From NCBI GenBank assembly GCA_002914845.1, contig JXTC01000041.1:637840-701839 (forward strand): DNA of 64,000 nt. The letters are read 5' to 3'. Source of the stretch: Trema orientale. Lineage: Eukaryota > Streptophyta > Magnoliopsida > Rosales > Cannabaceae. A program made the translations under genes and the position numbers. Positions 10,567-23,087 of this stretch are shown here, piece after piece. Within the stretch, counting starts at the first letter, position 1; every line of letters begins with the position of its first letter. The notes beneath the pieces were generated by a model. That model saw nothing but the letters and a program-made list of their open reading frames with translations, did no database searches and was not told the DNA's origin.

Positions 10567-11489
10567 AGGATGAAAACATGGACGTCAATGTCGATGTCCA
10601 CGTCAGTATTGATATCAAAGGTTTTTTTTTTTTTTTTTTTTACAATATCGATGTTAGAAATATTTAGAGAATTTACTAAAATTTGTCTTATAACACAAAA
10701 GAATTTAAGTGAAACTTTAGAAAATGCTAAAATAATTGATATTACATAACTTATAATAGTTTTTATTCAAAATTATATATATACATATATATATATATAT
10801 ATGATAATAAAATATGCGTATGTAGTAGGAAAAATACTTGAATTTCACTTTATAGAACATTTAAAAATTAGAATGCATATTATACTATTATTTTATCAAA
10901 TATATTTCATATTAATATCTTACAAATTATAACTAGTTCCAAATTACAATACGAAATAATTAAAAATAAGTGATAATATAGAATATGTCAAATTTATTTA
11001 ATACCAAAAATCCTTTCTAGGAGGTTCAAGATCATAAAAGAAATTTTCATCTTGGTTCAAATAATATCTCTCCCATCTTATTTTGCTTGAATAATTTTGA
11101 AGATAATTATCTATGTGCCACATATATGTTGATTGATCTCTTCCTACAAGCGTTGCAGATATTCTAATTACAAATACTAGTAGTTCCAAAGTTTTACTAC
11201 CATTTGTTTTAAGAAAAGAAGTCTAGCAAAAAGAAAAAATCGATATTTTTGTCAATATTTCAAAATGTCAACAAAATTATTGTCACCATAGCATCTATGA
11301 ATATCTCGATATTAGCTCGTTTTTACTGATATTTTAATGATATCAACATTTTCTATGATATTGTCAATATTTTATGGATATACGGGGAAAAAAATATCTT
11401 TCCCTCGGATATCCATATTGATGCTTCAAAAAACTAATAATATTACAACAATATCGACAAAGATCGCATTTTAATCCCTATTTCGTTTA
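10567..11489. mobile_element. DNA element related to the one at 41143-42087, copy 1
   Basis: It starts AAGGATGAAAACATGGACGT and ends with the inverse of TAGGGATTAAAATGCGATC. Internal blocks match the 41143-42087 element in the same order (GATATTACATAACTTATA, then ATAATAAAATATGCGTATGTAG, then the minus-strand coding remnant at about 10998-11189). The minus-strand remnant reads DQSTYMWHIDNYLQNYSSKI and is shared, damaged, by the second copy. Repeated GATATCAAT and ATATCGAT words make the ends subrepetitive. No target duplication was found for this copy. Confidence 0.55.
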
Positions 11490-13845
11490 TTAAAAATGAG
11501 TCTTTTTATACATGTTATATCACTAACTCGAAGAATACCAGCTTCAAACATCTTGTATATCTTAACCATCTACTAAGTTAAAATAGTTTGACATCAATGT
11601 TCTTCATTCCTTATCACAACAACGCCATTAGTAACGCACCAGTAAGGAGAGGAAAAAAAAGAAAACCCTCTTTTATCCGATAGACTTTTGAGTATACTCG
11701 ATGCTTTTGTGAAACATGTTTGACCATTCATCATATTAGATTAAGCAATGTTATGGATACTAGACACTATATACTAATAGAACTATGAGATTACTCATAA
11801 AATTATTTCATGTGGGTCTTATTATAGGTTCACAATAAGTATGGGCATTCAAAATTCGCACGATCTAGTCCTATCTGCACAATCTAATCTATAAATATTC
11901 GCACATATGCGAATTATATTGGATTGAATTCTGAAAATCTTACTTCTGAAGATCGTATATATTTTTCCCATTGAAAATAACCAATCCAATCAAAACTGCA
12001 TTTAAATTATACACGTTAAAAAGTTACATATATGTATATATACTTTGCACATTTTTTTTACAATTTATATATATTGTAAAATTTTCTATTAGTTGTAATT
12101 TAAGATATAAAATTTTATTATACAACCTATTACATATGATTATTTCTAAAACATAAAAACCTAAATTTGTGCTAAAAATAAGTCATTTAAAATAAAAAAA
12201 CCAATGCAAAGCCCTATTGTAAGGGTTATTAATCAGGCCCAAGTGACCTATCCAATCTATACATTCACAGATCGGATAGATTAATTGAAAGGTTTTATTA
12301 GATTGGATTGTACATAAATTTATGAAATCCGTAATTAATGGGGATTAGATATAATATGCTAAAAATAGTATAGATTTGATTAGATGAACTTCTCTAACTC
12401 CAACAAGAGCAAGTAAGGAAACACATTTTATGATTTATCTATGAGTCAATTGTAAAAAAAAATATCCTGAATATTGGGTATTCCAGAATTTTAACTTTAA
12501 TATTTCGATTCTGCAAAATAATACATTGAAGTTAAGAAATTGTGAAAATTCACTACCTAGAGTTACTTATTAAAATTAGATTAGTTCTTATTGTTCTCCT
12601 TAATTTAGAGGGTATNNNNNNNNNNNNNNNNNNNNNNNNNNNNNAACATATGTATATAAACTCTTAATTTTGTTTTTTTTATTTTACAGATTTAAAATTA
12701 TAAAATACCCAAACATCAGGGTATATTTTTATTTTCTCTCTAAATTTGCCTTTTATTTATTTCTTGGAGTTTCCACTAAAATAGTAAATTTTTTTTCTTA
12801 GAAAAATATATTGATATAAGTCGATGTTATCAACAAGCCCAACCCAATACGAAAATGACGACCCGAGTGAAAAATATATGGTTTATTGGGTTATAGTTTT
12901 TTCAAATTGAAATTTTAGGTTGGGTTGTGGGTTGAGAAGTTTTCAACCCACAACTCCTCAACCTACAACTCAACCTAACTCGAACTCCCACGTATTAAAA
13001 GAAAAATATGTATATGTTTAGCTTATTAAAAAAGAAAAATAGAAAATACTTAGTAGCGTGTATTAGTATATAGTTGTAAAAACTAGAATTTATATAAGTT
13101 TTTACATTATGGATTAAATTAGCTAAAACAAAAAGTATAGATGTTTAATGACAAAATTAGACCATTTTCAACAATTGAAAACTAAAATAAAGCTTTTAGT
13201 TGTTAGATTTTATAAGAGTATATAGTTGTTAGATTTTTTATGAGTATAAGCTTTTATATCAGTGGTTAAATTAAATAAAACAAAAACGATAATAAATTAA
13301 ATAAAACAAAAATGATAATATTTGAAGCCTAATTTTAATAATTGAAAACTAGAATAAACAAGTAAAATATAAAATCTCTTAACCTAACAATCCAATCCAA
13401 CCTAAACCCACTCAATGAAGTTTGGATTAATGAATTTCTCTAACAACTTTGTGTTATAATTTTGAGGTTTATTGGTATCTGGCCAAAACTTGGCCCAAAA
13501 ATTAGTATATGTCCAAACCCAAAATGTTATAGTAGAATGTCCAAACCATTTTAACGTTACAAATTCTATTCCCAAAATATCCTCAAATGTGATCAAAATC
13601 TAAATCCGCTCAAACCCTCAGTCATGTCTCTTTCTCATTAGTCCAAAAAATTTCCTTAGGTTTTCCTTCACGCTCTCAGTCACGATCTCCATTTTCATTC
13701 AAATAATCAAATCTATCAAATTTCTCTACCGGAAGAATTTTCTGAAAATCAAATCCACTTTCTCAATCACGATCTCAGTACTGATTGAAGTTTATTTCGA
13801 AGATTCAGACTCAAAGATTAAGTTCGAAGAGGTATATATATATAT
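11490..13845. other. Gene-free repeat-rich DNA with a short assembly gap
   Basis: No gene seen. A run of N lies at 12616-12644. A block near 11850-12400 with many GGATTAGAT/ATCCAATC-like words, and another near 12800-13420 rich in CCAACCC/GGGTTGG, look like old transposon bodies. The second contains a clear hairpin at about 12917-12964 (GGTTGGGTTGTGGGTTGA against TCAACCCACAAC...CAACC). The part at 13461-13560 resembles the inner arm of the foldback at 32277-33040. Confidence 0.4.
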
Positions 13846-14099
13846 GGAGGAGGTTTCAATGGTTACGTCTCCATGAGTAACTATCATTAAAATACGTGTA
13901 ATAATAAATTTATTATTTAAATTAGGGTACTACTAAGTTGACTTTCTAAAAAAGTTTTATAATATCAATGCTAATTAATTACAATAAATTTTGTTGCCCA
14001 ACTACCAATTTAATTAAAACCGTTAGATTTTCATCCAATGGTTAAAAAAACAGTAAATATCGATGGATAAATATAGCAATAACCATTGAAACATCACCC
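13846..14099. mobile_element. TA-flanked MITE, family A, copy 1 (diverged)
   Basis: The body starts GGAGGAGGTTTCAATGGTTA and ends TAACCATTGAAACATCACCC, near-perfect inverted ends. (TA)n tracts lie immediately outside both ends. Non-coding. It is related to the two closer copies at 14394-14607 and 16039-16256. Confidence 0.65.
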
Positions 14100-14393
14100 A
14101 TATATATATATATATATATATGGGCACCAATCCANCCCGCAAAAATTAAAATGTCTTCTTATTCCTAATTGACTTCCAATATTGTCATGGCGTGCATATA
14201 TGTTGTCTTCGTGTGCATATACATACATATATACACTCATTATTCTCTTAAACTTGTCACGTTTACATGACTCTAAAACTTTATATACTAATTAAATATG
14301 TTGTTCTTACAGCATATGAGAAGGGATCCAGAGAAAACTGTTTTTGTTAATTGTGTGTTCATTTATTTTGTGAAACAACATATATATATATAT

Positions 14394-14607
14394 GGAGGAT
14401 TTCTCAATGGTTACAATTTTTTTGTGACCATGAATGGATACTAAAAAAAGTAGTGATAGCATTAAATTTTTTTGATGGTAATAAATAGCATTAAATTTTT
14501 TTGGCCAACCACCAAACTAATCACCACAGTAGGATATTAGATCTAACGGCTTAAACTATTGTAACCATCCATGGGTAAATATTGTTGTAACTATTTAAAC
14601 CAAACCC
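14394..14607. mobile_element. TA-flanked MITE, family A, copy 2
   Basis: The body runs from GGAGGATTTCTCAATGGTTA to AACTATTTAAACCAAACCC and is bordered on both sides by (TA)n. It is clearly homologous throughout to 16039-16256 (shared GTGACCATGAATGGATACTA and GTAACCATCCATGGGTAAAT, with few differences). Non-coding. Confidence 0.7.
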
Positions 14608-16038
14608 ATATATATATATATTAATCTTAGGTTGCATATATAGTTCATATATACATAAATATAAATATGAAAATACTCTACTTTATTATAATGTTGATAG
14701 TTTTGGTTTGTAATTTGAATATGACTGGTAAATATTAGCAGTTTGTGTAGTTTAATTCGTGTATGATTTTTATACTTAAGCTTTGAATTGCTTCAATGCT
14801 ATAGAGCATATTAGCCTTTTGGTTAATGTATGGTAAATGTATATACCAGAGCAGTGTATATTAAGTATTTGACAAAATGCCAAAAAAATATGTTCTATCA
14901 ATTTGAGTATTAGTCGTGGTAGATTATTGTCTAAACTTGGTATATATGTTTATATTTTTGACAAAATTAGTTTTGGTAGATAAATATTTGGTTCTAGTAG
15001 ATCATAAAATAAACTTGGTATATTTTCAGGAATTGGTTCTGAAAAGTTCTTGACCAAATACAAGCTCTCTCGTCTCTTAATGATTACTTTTATTATTGTT
15101 TTCTCTTATGTTGATATATGTTAATAGCTTTTGTAGAACTGTTTCTATTTTACTTCTGTATGATTCTGTCTCTATTTTGTAGATTATTGGGTTCTTTACT
15201 TGGTATATACGTTGTCAAGGCAGTGTTGAAATTACTTATTTATAGGGTAGAAAAAGAAGAAGAATTAAATTATATATGATATACTGAGTATATAACTGGT
15301 CGATATATCTGATTTTTACTTCTAAAACAGGATTGACTGTGATATGTTTGTCATTAAATGGGCTGAAACACTCATGACCAATGTGAGCATAAGAGAAGTA
15401 ACTCAAGACAAGATGAAGTTCTTCCGACAAAAATTGGCTACAGAGCTTTTTTTTTGGGGGATGGACAAAAAGAGAGGGAATTATCGTACCGATTCAAAGA
15501 CATAAAAATAGAAATCAAAAGAGAGTTAATGATAAATATATGGATATTTAGAACATTACTTGTACTGTGATTTAAATGACGATGATTATGTTTTTTAGAC
15601 AATGATTACAATTTCCTAACTCTTATTCCTACACTTCGTATGATTAACTATAATCGCAATTTGTGCAAAAATGGCAGATATGATTGAAATTTTTTGTATG
15701 TACAAATGTGAACTAGGTTCATGTAATGATAAATTGTCAAAAAAAATTTGCATTATAAGACAGGTATTTCTTGATGAATAAGAATTTGAACAAAATGCAT
15801 AAATGGTACATGAGTCTTACTTAATGCTTCATGCATCATAACAAAATGATTTTCTATACAGTATATAATATTTAGAACTTGATAGATAGGTTTTCTGCAT
15901 GGTGTATAAAAAAAAAATAAACTAGGTATATATATTCAAACATAACAAAACATGTCCACCAAAGCACTTGAAAACAAATAGAAATTGCGTATATATGTTT
16001 TTACTTATAGTTCATAACAATATGAACTATATATATAT
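14608..16038. other. Gene-free AT-rich DNA with recurrent ACTTGGTATAT words
   Basis: No gene seen. ACTTGGTATA and TATACCAG-like words recur from here to about 17.7 kb, as do GAACTAGGT words. The same vocabulary occurs in the foldback element at 32277-33040, and a dead Mutator transposase lies at 16586-17125, so the stretch may be a decayed Mutator-like element; its ends were not found. Confidence 0.35.
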
Positions 16039-16256
16039 GAAGGACTTCTCAATAGTTTCAACTTTTTTGTGATCATGAATAGATACTAAAAAAAAATAGT
16101 GATAGTATTAAATATTTTTGATACTTATAAATAGCATTAAATTTTTTTGGCTAACCACAAAACTAATCACCACCATAGGATATAAATCTACCGGTTTAAA
16201 CCATTGTAATCATCCATGGGTAAATATTATTGTAACCATTTAAACCAAATACACAC
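16039..16256. mobile_element. TA-flanked MITE, family A, copy 3
   Basis: It is homologous over its full length to 14394-14607, in the same orientation, with TATATA immediately before and after. It sits within the ACTTGGTATAT-rich stretch. Non-coding. Confidence 0.7.
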
Positions 16257-16585
16257 ATATATATATCTTTATATACCATAATAACACGTGCCATCTCATG
16301 GATGGTAGATAATTTTTTGCTCTTAGTTCATAAGAATATGAACTAGGTACATAATTTATATACTAACACAATAAAATAATATACCAGGAAGTGTAATAAT
16401 ATCAATAAAGAAAAATGACAAAATATCCAAAATCTCGAGTCTAAATCTAATAACACCAAGACAAAACTTCCATATACAAGCAAAAAAATTCCATATACTA
16501 AGACAAAAATGTACAAAAAGTTTGAAAAAAAAAAAAAACAATGTCCTTCATAAGAAAACCAACTACAAATTAGGACAATAAGATT

Positions 16586-17125
16586 CTAATGATCAGAATG
16601 GCTTTTCATCTTCTTCGTGACACGTAATTCGGCAGAAATTAGATTTCTGCAAGTTTTCTGATTGTGGCCGCATTGCTTATATCGATCGCACTTTACTTGG
16701 TCCTTTTTCTTGAACTCACTAGCTAAGAGGATTCTTTTTGTCTTTGGCCTGCTACCACCAGGTTCCTTGATAAGAGATGGGAGAACAACTTGCTCTTTAA
16801 CATAATTTGACACATCCCAATCCGCTTGAGTTCCAACTGGATTAATAATACCATTATAGGCAAGCCCAAAGTTTGAGTTCTTGAAAATATGAGAAACATA
16901 GTTGTACTAACTCAAGTTGAACTTACTAACTACTGCACAAATATGAGAACACGAAATGCCATCAAAATTCAACTTTCCACAATCGCAATGACGTTGCATC
17001 AAATGGACAATGAACTCTGAATTGGTGTCACGAACTTGATAGATATGGAAGCTAACTATATGAACCTTATTAAAACCAAAAAATAAGGGGAAAAAAAAAT
17101 ATATTATTACATATACTAAAATCAA
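16586..17125 (-). pseudogene. C-terminal remnant of a Mutator-like (MuDR) transposase
   Basis: On the minus strand the frame first shows a SWIM zinc finger, CDCGKLNFDGISCSHICAVV (C-x-C ... C-x-H), and then a CCHC-type knuckle, CDRYKQCGHNQKTC. This order is the known C-terminus of plant MuDR/MULE transposases. One in-frame stop separates the two (near 16907). The DDE catalytic part and N-terminus are missing or unrecognisable upstream, so this is a dead 5'-truncated copy. The final stop lies near 16586. It is presumably the coding relic of the decayed element suggested by the surrounding repeats. Confidence 0.75.
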
Positions 17126-18470
17126 TCAATAGAAGATATTACTGCATCTGGTATATATCATTATCTACCACGTTAATAAATTTATATACTAAGGCAAAAA
17201 TTCTATCTACCAATTACTAAAAAACAACAAACAAGCCAACTGTATGAAAAACAGTTGCATGAACCTGATTAATAATAGATGCATAAACAAATATACTAGG
17301 TACATAAATATTCAGATAAGGTATATATGCATATGGACTATATTTTGAACCAAAAAATTATGTATATGTTAGATAATTTTAATAATATGTTACATAAACT
17401 TTTTTAGTTGTTGTAAAGACCAGTTTTTCGGTACATAAACTTATAATGATGGTAGATATAATTTAGTATATAGTTCATAAACTCCATGAACCAAATAGAA
17501 AAATAATAAAAATATTTATTAACACAAGCTACAGAAAAGCATACATACCAATAGTAGAATTATATATACTAAACAGAGAAATAATGAAAATGTCATCAGC
17601 ACAAATTATATAACAGGGATATTATATATCACCATATAAATCTTATATACCACGGATAGAATTTTATCAGTATCTAGTTTATCATAATGTATATAACTTT
17701 TTAATGATTTAAGTTCCAAATTTGCCTTAAAATCTTTTCTCATATTTCCTTTTAGAGAAAGATTATAGTTCCCGTAACACATAAAGGAAACAAACTTTGC
17801 TAATATCTCCCACTTAGAATAAAAGCCATGAAAGCTGATTTCCCAACTAAAACTCTAAAAGAGTGGGATACATATTTATAGCATGCATTTCATCACCACT
17901 TATTTGATGCATTTAAACCCCCCAAATAAAAAGAAGTTGCGTTTGACCATTTTGAATGGCTCTCTCTAATGACTTGATCCATCCCATCCCCAGAGACAAA
18001 CCGTGAAAGAGAAAGATGAAAGCGTATTTGTGTCCAGCAGTCTCCATACCCAAACAAATCAAGCCAAATGGTTTAGCCAACCCAAAAAAAAGAAAAAAAG
18101 AAAAAAAGAAAGTGAGGAGTGGATTTTAATCCATTATAAAGTCAAGCCGTAAAAGGTACGCCGAAAGTGTGAACGACATGAAATCAGTCTAAATTGTGAA
18201 GATTGATCGTGTCGTTTTCTCGTTTTGGTTAACGAGTTTTGACAATGCTTTTCAATTGATAGAGACTCATTTATTCCCCAAAATGGCAAAATTCACCCCC
18301 AAGGTGGGTGGATGAAGAAACAACGAAAGCGAGTCGCATCGAGGCTCCTGATCTAGTAGCCTGCTAGGCGAGACTCCACAGTTTCAAACTAGAGATAGGG
18401 GCCCACTTTTGAGTGGGCCAACGAGCTTCAGGCTCAACCATTTCAAATTTTCACTCTCTTTTAGGGCCTT
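17126..18470. other. Gene-free DNA upstream of the Alfin-like gene
   Basis: No gene seen. The left half continues the TATATACTA-type repeat vocabulary. The right part (about 17900-18470) probably holds distal promoter of the Alfin-like gene and includes a small palindrome, GGCCCACTTTTGAGTGGGCC, near 18400. Poly-purine AGAAAAAAAG repeats occur near 18085-18110. Confidence 0.35.
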
Positions 18471-18759
18471 AAAATGGCCCAATTCAACCTCATTCTCATC
18501 ACATACATCACCTTGGCGGACTCAATTACCTCTTATCAAATCCGATTAATAAATCCATTTTCCTCCCGATTCAAATCCGCACCATCTCTCTCTCTCTCTC
18601 CCCACTCAGAGAGGTCAAATATTTTCCAATCTTTCCCTCCTTTTACACACTCTCTCTCCTCTTTCTCTTCTTCTCTCTCTGGTTTTGGATTTTCAGTATA
18701 GTTTTCTCCTTTCTTCGAATTGTTTTTTTTTTTTTTTTGGGGGGGGCGCGCTCGGAGAC
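18471..18759 (+). promoter_or_regulatory. Probable core promoter and 5' leader of the Alfin-like gene
   Basis: The stretch directly before the ATG holds a (CT)n run near 18587-18602, several further TCTCTC blocks, and a long T-run and G-run immediately before the start. Pyrimidine-rich leaders are common in plant housekeeping genes. The transcription start is not determined. Confidence 0.4.
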
Positions 18760-21165
18760 ATGGACGAGGGTGGACCTTACAACCCGCGTACGGTGGAGGA
18801 GGTGTTTAGGGATTTCAAAGGCCGAAGAGCTGGGATGATTAAAGCCCTCACCATCGGTATATACACTTTCTTCTCTCAATTTTCCAATTTTCGCTTTATT
18901 TATTACTTATACTCTTCATATTCAATATGATTCTCATTTTTTTTTTTTTTTTTTTGGGTTCGCAGACGTTGAAGAGTTCTACCAGCAGTGTGATCCTGGT
19001 CTGGGTTCTTTTTCTTTCTCGTTGTTCTCCATTAATTGTGATTATTTGCGTCAATATGTGCTGCTTTTTTTCTTTCTTCGTTTTTTTTTTTGTTGGAAGA
19101 ATAACTTGAAAATGTTGGAAATGGGAGATTTGAGTGGGGTTCTGGCTTCTGGGTCTTGAGAATTTTCAATAATATAAATGTCTTTTACTGATTTTCTTAT
19201 CAGACTGAATGTTTGTCCCGGTTCCTGTTACTAGTTCCTGTTACTATTGTTATTTTGTTTGGTTTGAATTATTATTTTTGGATAAATTTATTTCAGTTTA
19301 TGATTCAATGTTTGATTACATTTCTATCCGCTAGTGGGTACTCTAATTTCTGTTTTTTTTTTTTTTTAAATAATAATATTTCGCAGTATTTTTAAGTTTT
19401 ATGCGACTTTCTAAACCATCATTATCCATGTATCATTCGATCTGCTTTAGTCATGGCTTGAATAAATACGTTTGGTAGTAAGATTAAGCGATAAGATGCA
19501 TATGCTGTGATTGGCCCGGTTCTTTGTTCTTACATTTAAATAAGCACATTGACATAATGTATGACTACATAGGGTTTGTGTTTGAAGGGCACACTTGTTG
19601 AGAATTAAGGATGCCTCTGGGTCTTGTTCTTTTTATTCTACTCTTGAATTGGGGTAGGAAAAACGTGACACTAAGTTGGAACTATTCTGTATTTTATACA
19701 TCGGCATCAGTTGCTGAGCTTGAACTAGTTTTATACGAATAGTCTAAATGCAGTTTCCGAATTCGTATTTGTGTTATTTTCCATTTTATTACCCAAACAC
19801 TGTTTTTAATTCTTAGTTACATAATTAAGGTTGAAATACTGCGAACATGTAGTATGATATTTTTTACTTCTAAAATTGTCGTAAAGCATGCAACATTGCC
19901 TTAAATTCTTAGTTTATCACAGAGAAGGAAAATCTTTGTCTTTATGGATTCCCAAGTGAGCAGTGGGAAGTCAATTTACCTGCTGAAGAGGTTCCTCCGG
20001 AGCTTCCAGAGCCAGCACTAGGTATCAACTTCGCTAGAGATGGAATGCAAGAAAAAGATTGGCTATCCTTGGTTGCTGTTCATAGTGATGCATGGTTACT
20101 AGCTGTGGCTTTTTATTTTGGTGCTAGATTTGGATTTGATAAGGCTGATAGGTACGGTTCTTTTTACCCTGTAGTGCATGTTCAATGACTAGCTCAGTCT
20201 CTGTGCTCATACAGTATACCCTTTTTGCTGGGGGAACTGTTTATCCAGTTGGCCACGAATCCAAATATTTCACCACTGTACATAGCTAGACTGGACTTTG
20301 TGGCTTCTCCTCTTGATGACTTAAACGATATCTGTGTTGAGGTTTCATTGTTTTCTTTATCAGTCTATTTCATTGGCTTCGCAGAAAACGCCTTTTTCAT
20401 ATGATAAATGATCTTCCAACCATTTTTGAGGTTGTGACGGGAGCAACTAAGAAACCAGCCAAGGAGAAATCGTCAAATTCGAATCATGGCAGCAACAAAT
20501 CTAAATCAAACTCTAAGGTATAAGAGAACTTGTATTGCCACAGCCCACAAGTACAAGATCAAGACTTGTAGTACTGGCTTTTTGTGTTTAGGGTTGGAGG
20601 GTACACTAATTGCATGTCTTTCTCCAAATATTTTATTATTGTATTATGCCTGATGCAACTTTTTAGTGGTCAAGTTATGCATTCTTCTTTAGGTTTGGAA
20701 AGATTTAGCTTATTAATCATAGACAAGAATTGACTGGACTTTGTTATGTGGAATCAGTATTTCGGAATCATATTTTTCATCATGCCTATCTATAAGAAAG
20801 CTTGAAAGAGGAAAATTACTACTGTTGATCAATGAACTACCTGGGCACCTTAAAATTGTAATTGGATTTTATTTCCTTTTGGTTTGAAAATGCAGCGAGG
20901 TTCTGAATCTCAGGGGAAGTATCCAAAGGCATTGCAGCCCAAGGACGAGGATGAAGAGGGTTTGGAAGAGGAAGACGATGAGGAGCATGGAGAGACACTC
21001 TGTGGAGCTTGTGGAGAGAACTATGCATCAGATGAATTTTGGATTTGCTGTGATATTTGTGAGAAGTGGTTCCATGGCAAGTGCGTGAAGATCACCCCTG
21101 CAAGAGCTGAACATATCAAACAGTACAAATGCCCATCTTGCAGCAACAAGCGAGCCCGGGCTTGA
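18760..21165 (+). CDS. Alfin-like PHD-finger protein
   Basis: Five exons were read: 18760-18856, 18966-18998, 19923-20151, 20385-20517 and 20896-21165. All borders are GT-AG with matching phases and give 253 residues, the usual family length. The N-terminal Alfin domain (about residues 10-140) includes [20 protein letters not shown] and ends near IFEVVTGA. A Ser/Lys-rich linker and an acidic stretch (about residues 180-196) precede a C-terminal PHD finger at about 198-248. The finger has the C4HC3 pattern: CGAC, then CCDIC, then WFHGKC, then CPSC. Plant Alfin-like proteins are nuclear readers of H3K4me3 and act in chromatin regulation and stress or germination responses; that function is taken from the family. 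Exon 2 is only 33 bp. Which paralogue (AL1-AL7) this matches cannot be told by eye. No lesion is visible. Confidence 0.93.
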
Positions 21166-22529
21166 TCTTTGCCGTGGTCTCAGGGACTGTCTCTGTACTG
21201 TGTGGTTGACTGCTAATTGTCTAGTAGGTCAGGTTTATTTTTCCGGTTTTGTGTTCTGTAATTTTAGGAATTTTATCTCTGATACAATGTCTAGGTTGCA
21301 ATCTGCCTGTCTAGTGTTTGCTTATGTTAGGATATTTATGATCCGGTCGGAAATCGTTTTTCCCTTGGCCAGCATGGGACTAGTTATCCGTATGCATGAA
21401 TTTAACTCTGTTTATATGATAGCTGTCTCCATTACATATCCACCTTATAGTATATTTTTGTCTTTTTACGTTTCAACTGAACTTTTTTGACTTGTGTAAA
21501 CAAGTTTCTTCTTTGGGGGACATGGATGACACTGCTAGTGCTTCGGTTTCACTGGGATTGGGACTGGAGCTTACCGGGGCTTGTTATGAAGTTGGTAATC
21601 AGCATAATAGTATACGACGTAGTTTAAGACTTCTCAGTATCACCAATCAGATTTTCTGGATTGGTGGTGCCCGGATCCCATCCGGGGCATTTGTTGTGAG
21701 GCGATGTGGCATTTACCCGTACCTAGAACTGGGTATGGTGGGGACTGGGGGATCAGATAACCAACGACATTGGGTCAAACGACAACGAATTGAATGCTTA
21801 TTTCTTTTTTCTTTTCTTTTTTTTTTTTTTCATGGATCTGATTTTGCATCTTGTTTTTGTCATGGCTCATAATAGAGACCAACGGTCGTTTTAAATGTTA
21901 CTATTAGTAACTACATGTTTTCTTTTGCCATTGTTTATTCTTCAGTAATTGAATTTGTGGGTGATGAAATCAGGAAAACGAGTAATTAGTGTTTTTTTTT
22001 TTTTTTTTTCCCGCTGGGAAAACCAGTAATTAGTGATTACTATTCACTATAAGAATTGAAAAAAAAAACACAAACAAGCTCTAGATTTTAGCGAAATAGT
22101 CACCTCACCGCTCTTTTCCAAAATGCCAGAAGTATTTCTTGTATTGTAGATTGGGTAACAAGTATCATTTCTAACTAATTTTCTGAACTGGAAAATATAC
22201 CATTGTTAAAATGTTTCTAGACATTACAAAATTTGTTTCCAAATACTTTGAATTTTATTTGTTCTTCCAACTTTTGAAAGAGCAAAAACAATTGAGCATA
22301 TTGTAGAATGGCAATTTATATACTCTATTTCTTTCTTAATTGGAATTAGAGAGGCTTTTTTTCAAAAGAAAAAAAGGAAAAAGAAAAAGAAAAAATGTAT
22401 AATTAATAGTATTTGAACACTAGTATTTTGAAGGTTTCGAGTTTTTTTTTTTCTCCTTCCTCTCTACATCACAATCATAAATGTTAGTGATAAGTAGTTA
22501 GAATTGGTAGGAGAATGGATGAGGATGGG
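21166..22529. other. 3' untranslated region and spacer after the Alfin-like gene
   Basis: About the first 300-700 bases look like a plant 3' untranslated region (T-rich, moderate GC). A stretch at 21492-21800 stays open in one frame but shows no domain, ends in a T-run, and is judged non-coding. Poly-T and poly-A runs follow. Confidence 0.4.
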
Positions 22530-22537
22530 GTTTGAAC

Positions 22538-23079
22538 TAGGGCTGGCAATTCGTGCTATCGTGTCGTGTTCGGGTCGACACGATTACGACACGACACGAT
22601 AACACCTAACCCGAACATGACACGATTAATAAAGGTTTCAAAAATTTGAACTCGGACACGACATATGTAACCCGTTTAATAAACGTGTCATATTATGACT
22701 CATTTGACACGATTATTCAAAATTGACACGATTATTCTAATTTAATACAATTATGCACTACTTAATTTAATTTTACTCCTATAAATATGCTTAGAATTAA
22801 TTAAAATCATGTTTAATATATTAAAATATTAATAGATGTGTCGTATTAGTGTCGTGTTGACACGACACGAAAACGATACGAAAACGACACGTTTAATTAA
22901 ACGGGTTACACTAGTCATTTTCGGGTTAAGCGGGTATACCTGAAACCCACCTGTTTATTGTACGTGTTACACGTGTCAACCCGAAATTGACACGAAAATT
23001 AAATAGGTCACCCAGACCTGTTTATTTCGTATCGTTTTCGAGTCGTATCGTCGTGTCGTGTAGAAAATTACCAGCCCTA
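22538..23079. mobile_element. hAT-type MITE with 8-bp target duplication
   Basis: The ends TAGGGCTGGCAATT and AATTACCAGCCCTA are inverted repeats, and GTTTGAAC is duplicated exactly at 22530-22537 and 23080-23087. An 8-bp duplication and a TAGGGCTG end are hAT hallmarks. The body is full of CGTGTCGTGT / ACACGACACG words, so it can fold extensively, and has no coding capacity. Confidence 0.85.
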
Positions 23080-23087
23080 GTTTGAAC

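Noticed and set aside
21492-21872. 126-codon open frame after the Alfin-like gene
   Set aside because: No recognisable motif, ends in a T-run, no splice link to the gene; probably 3' untranslated region.
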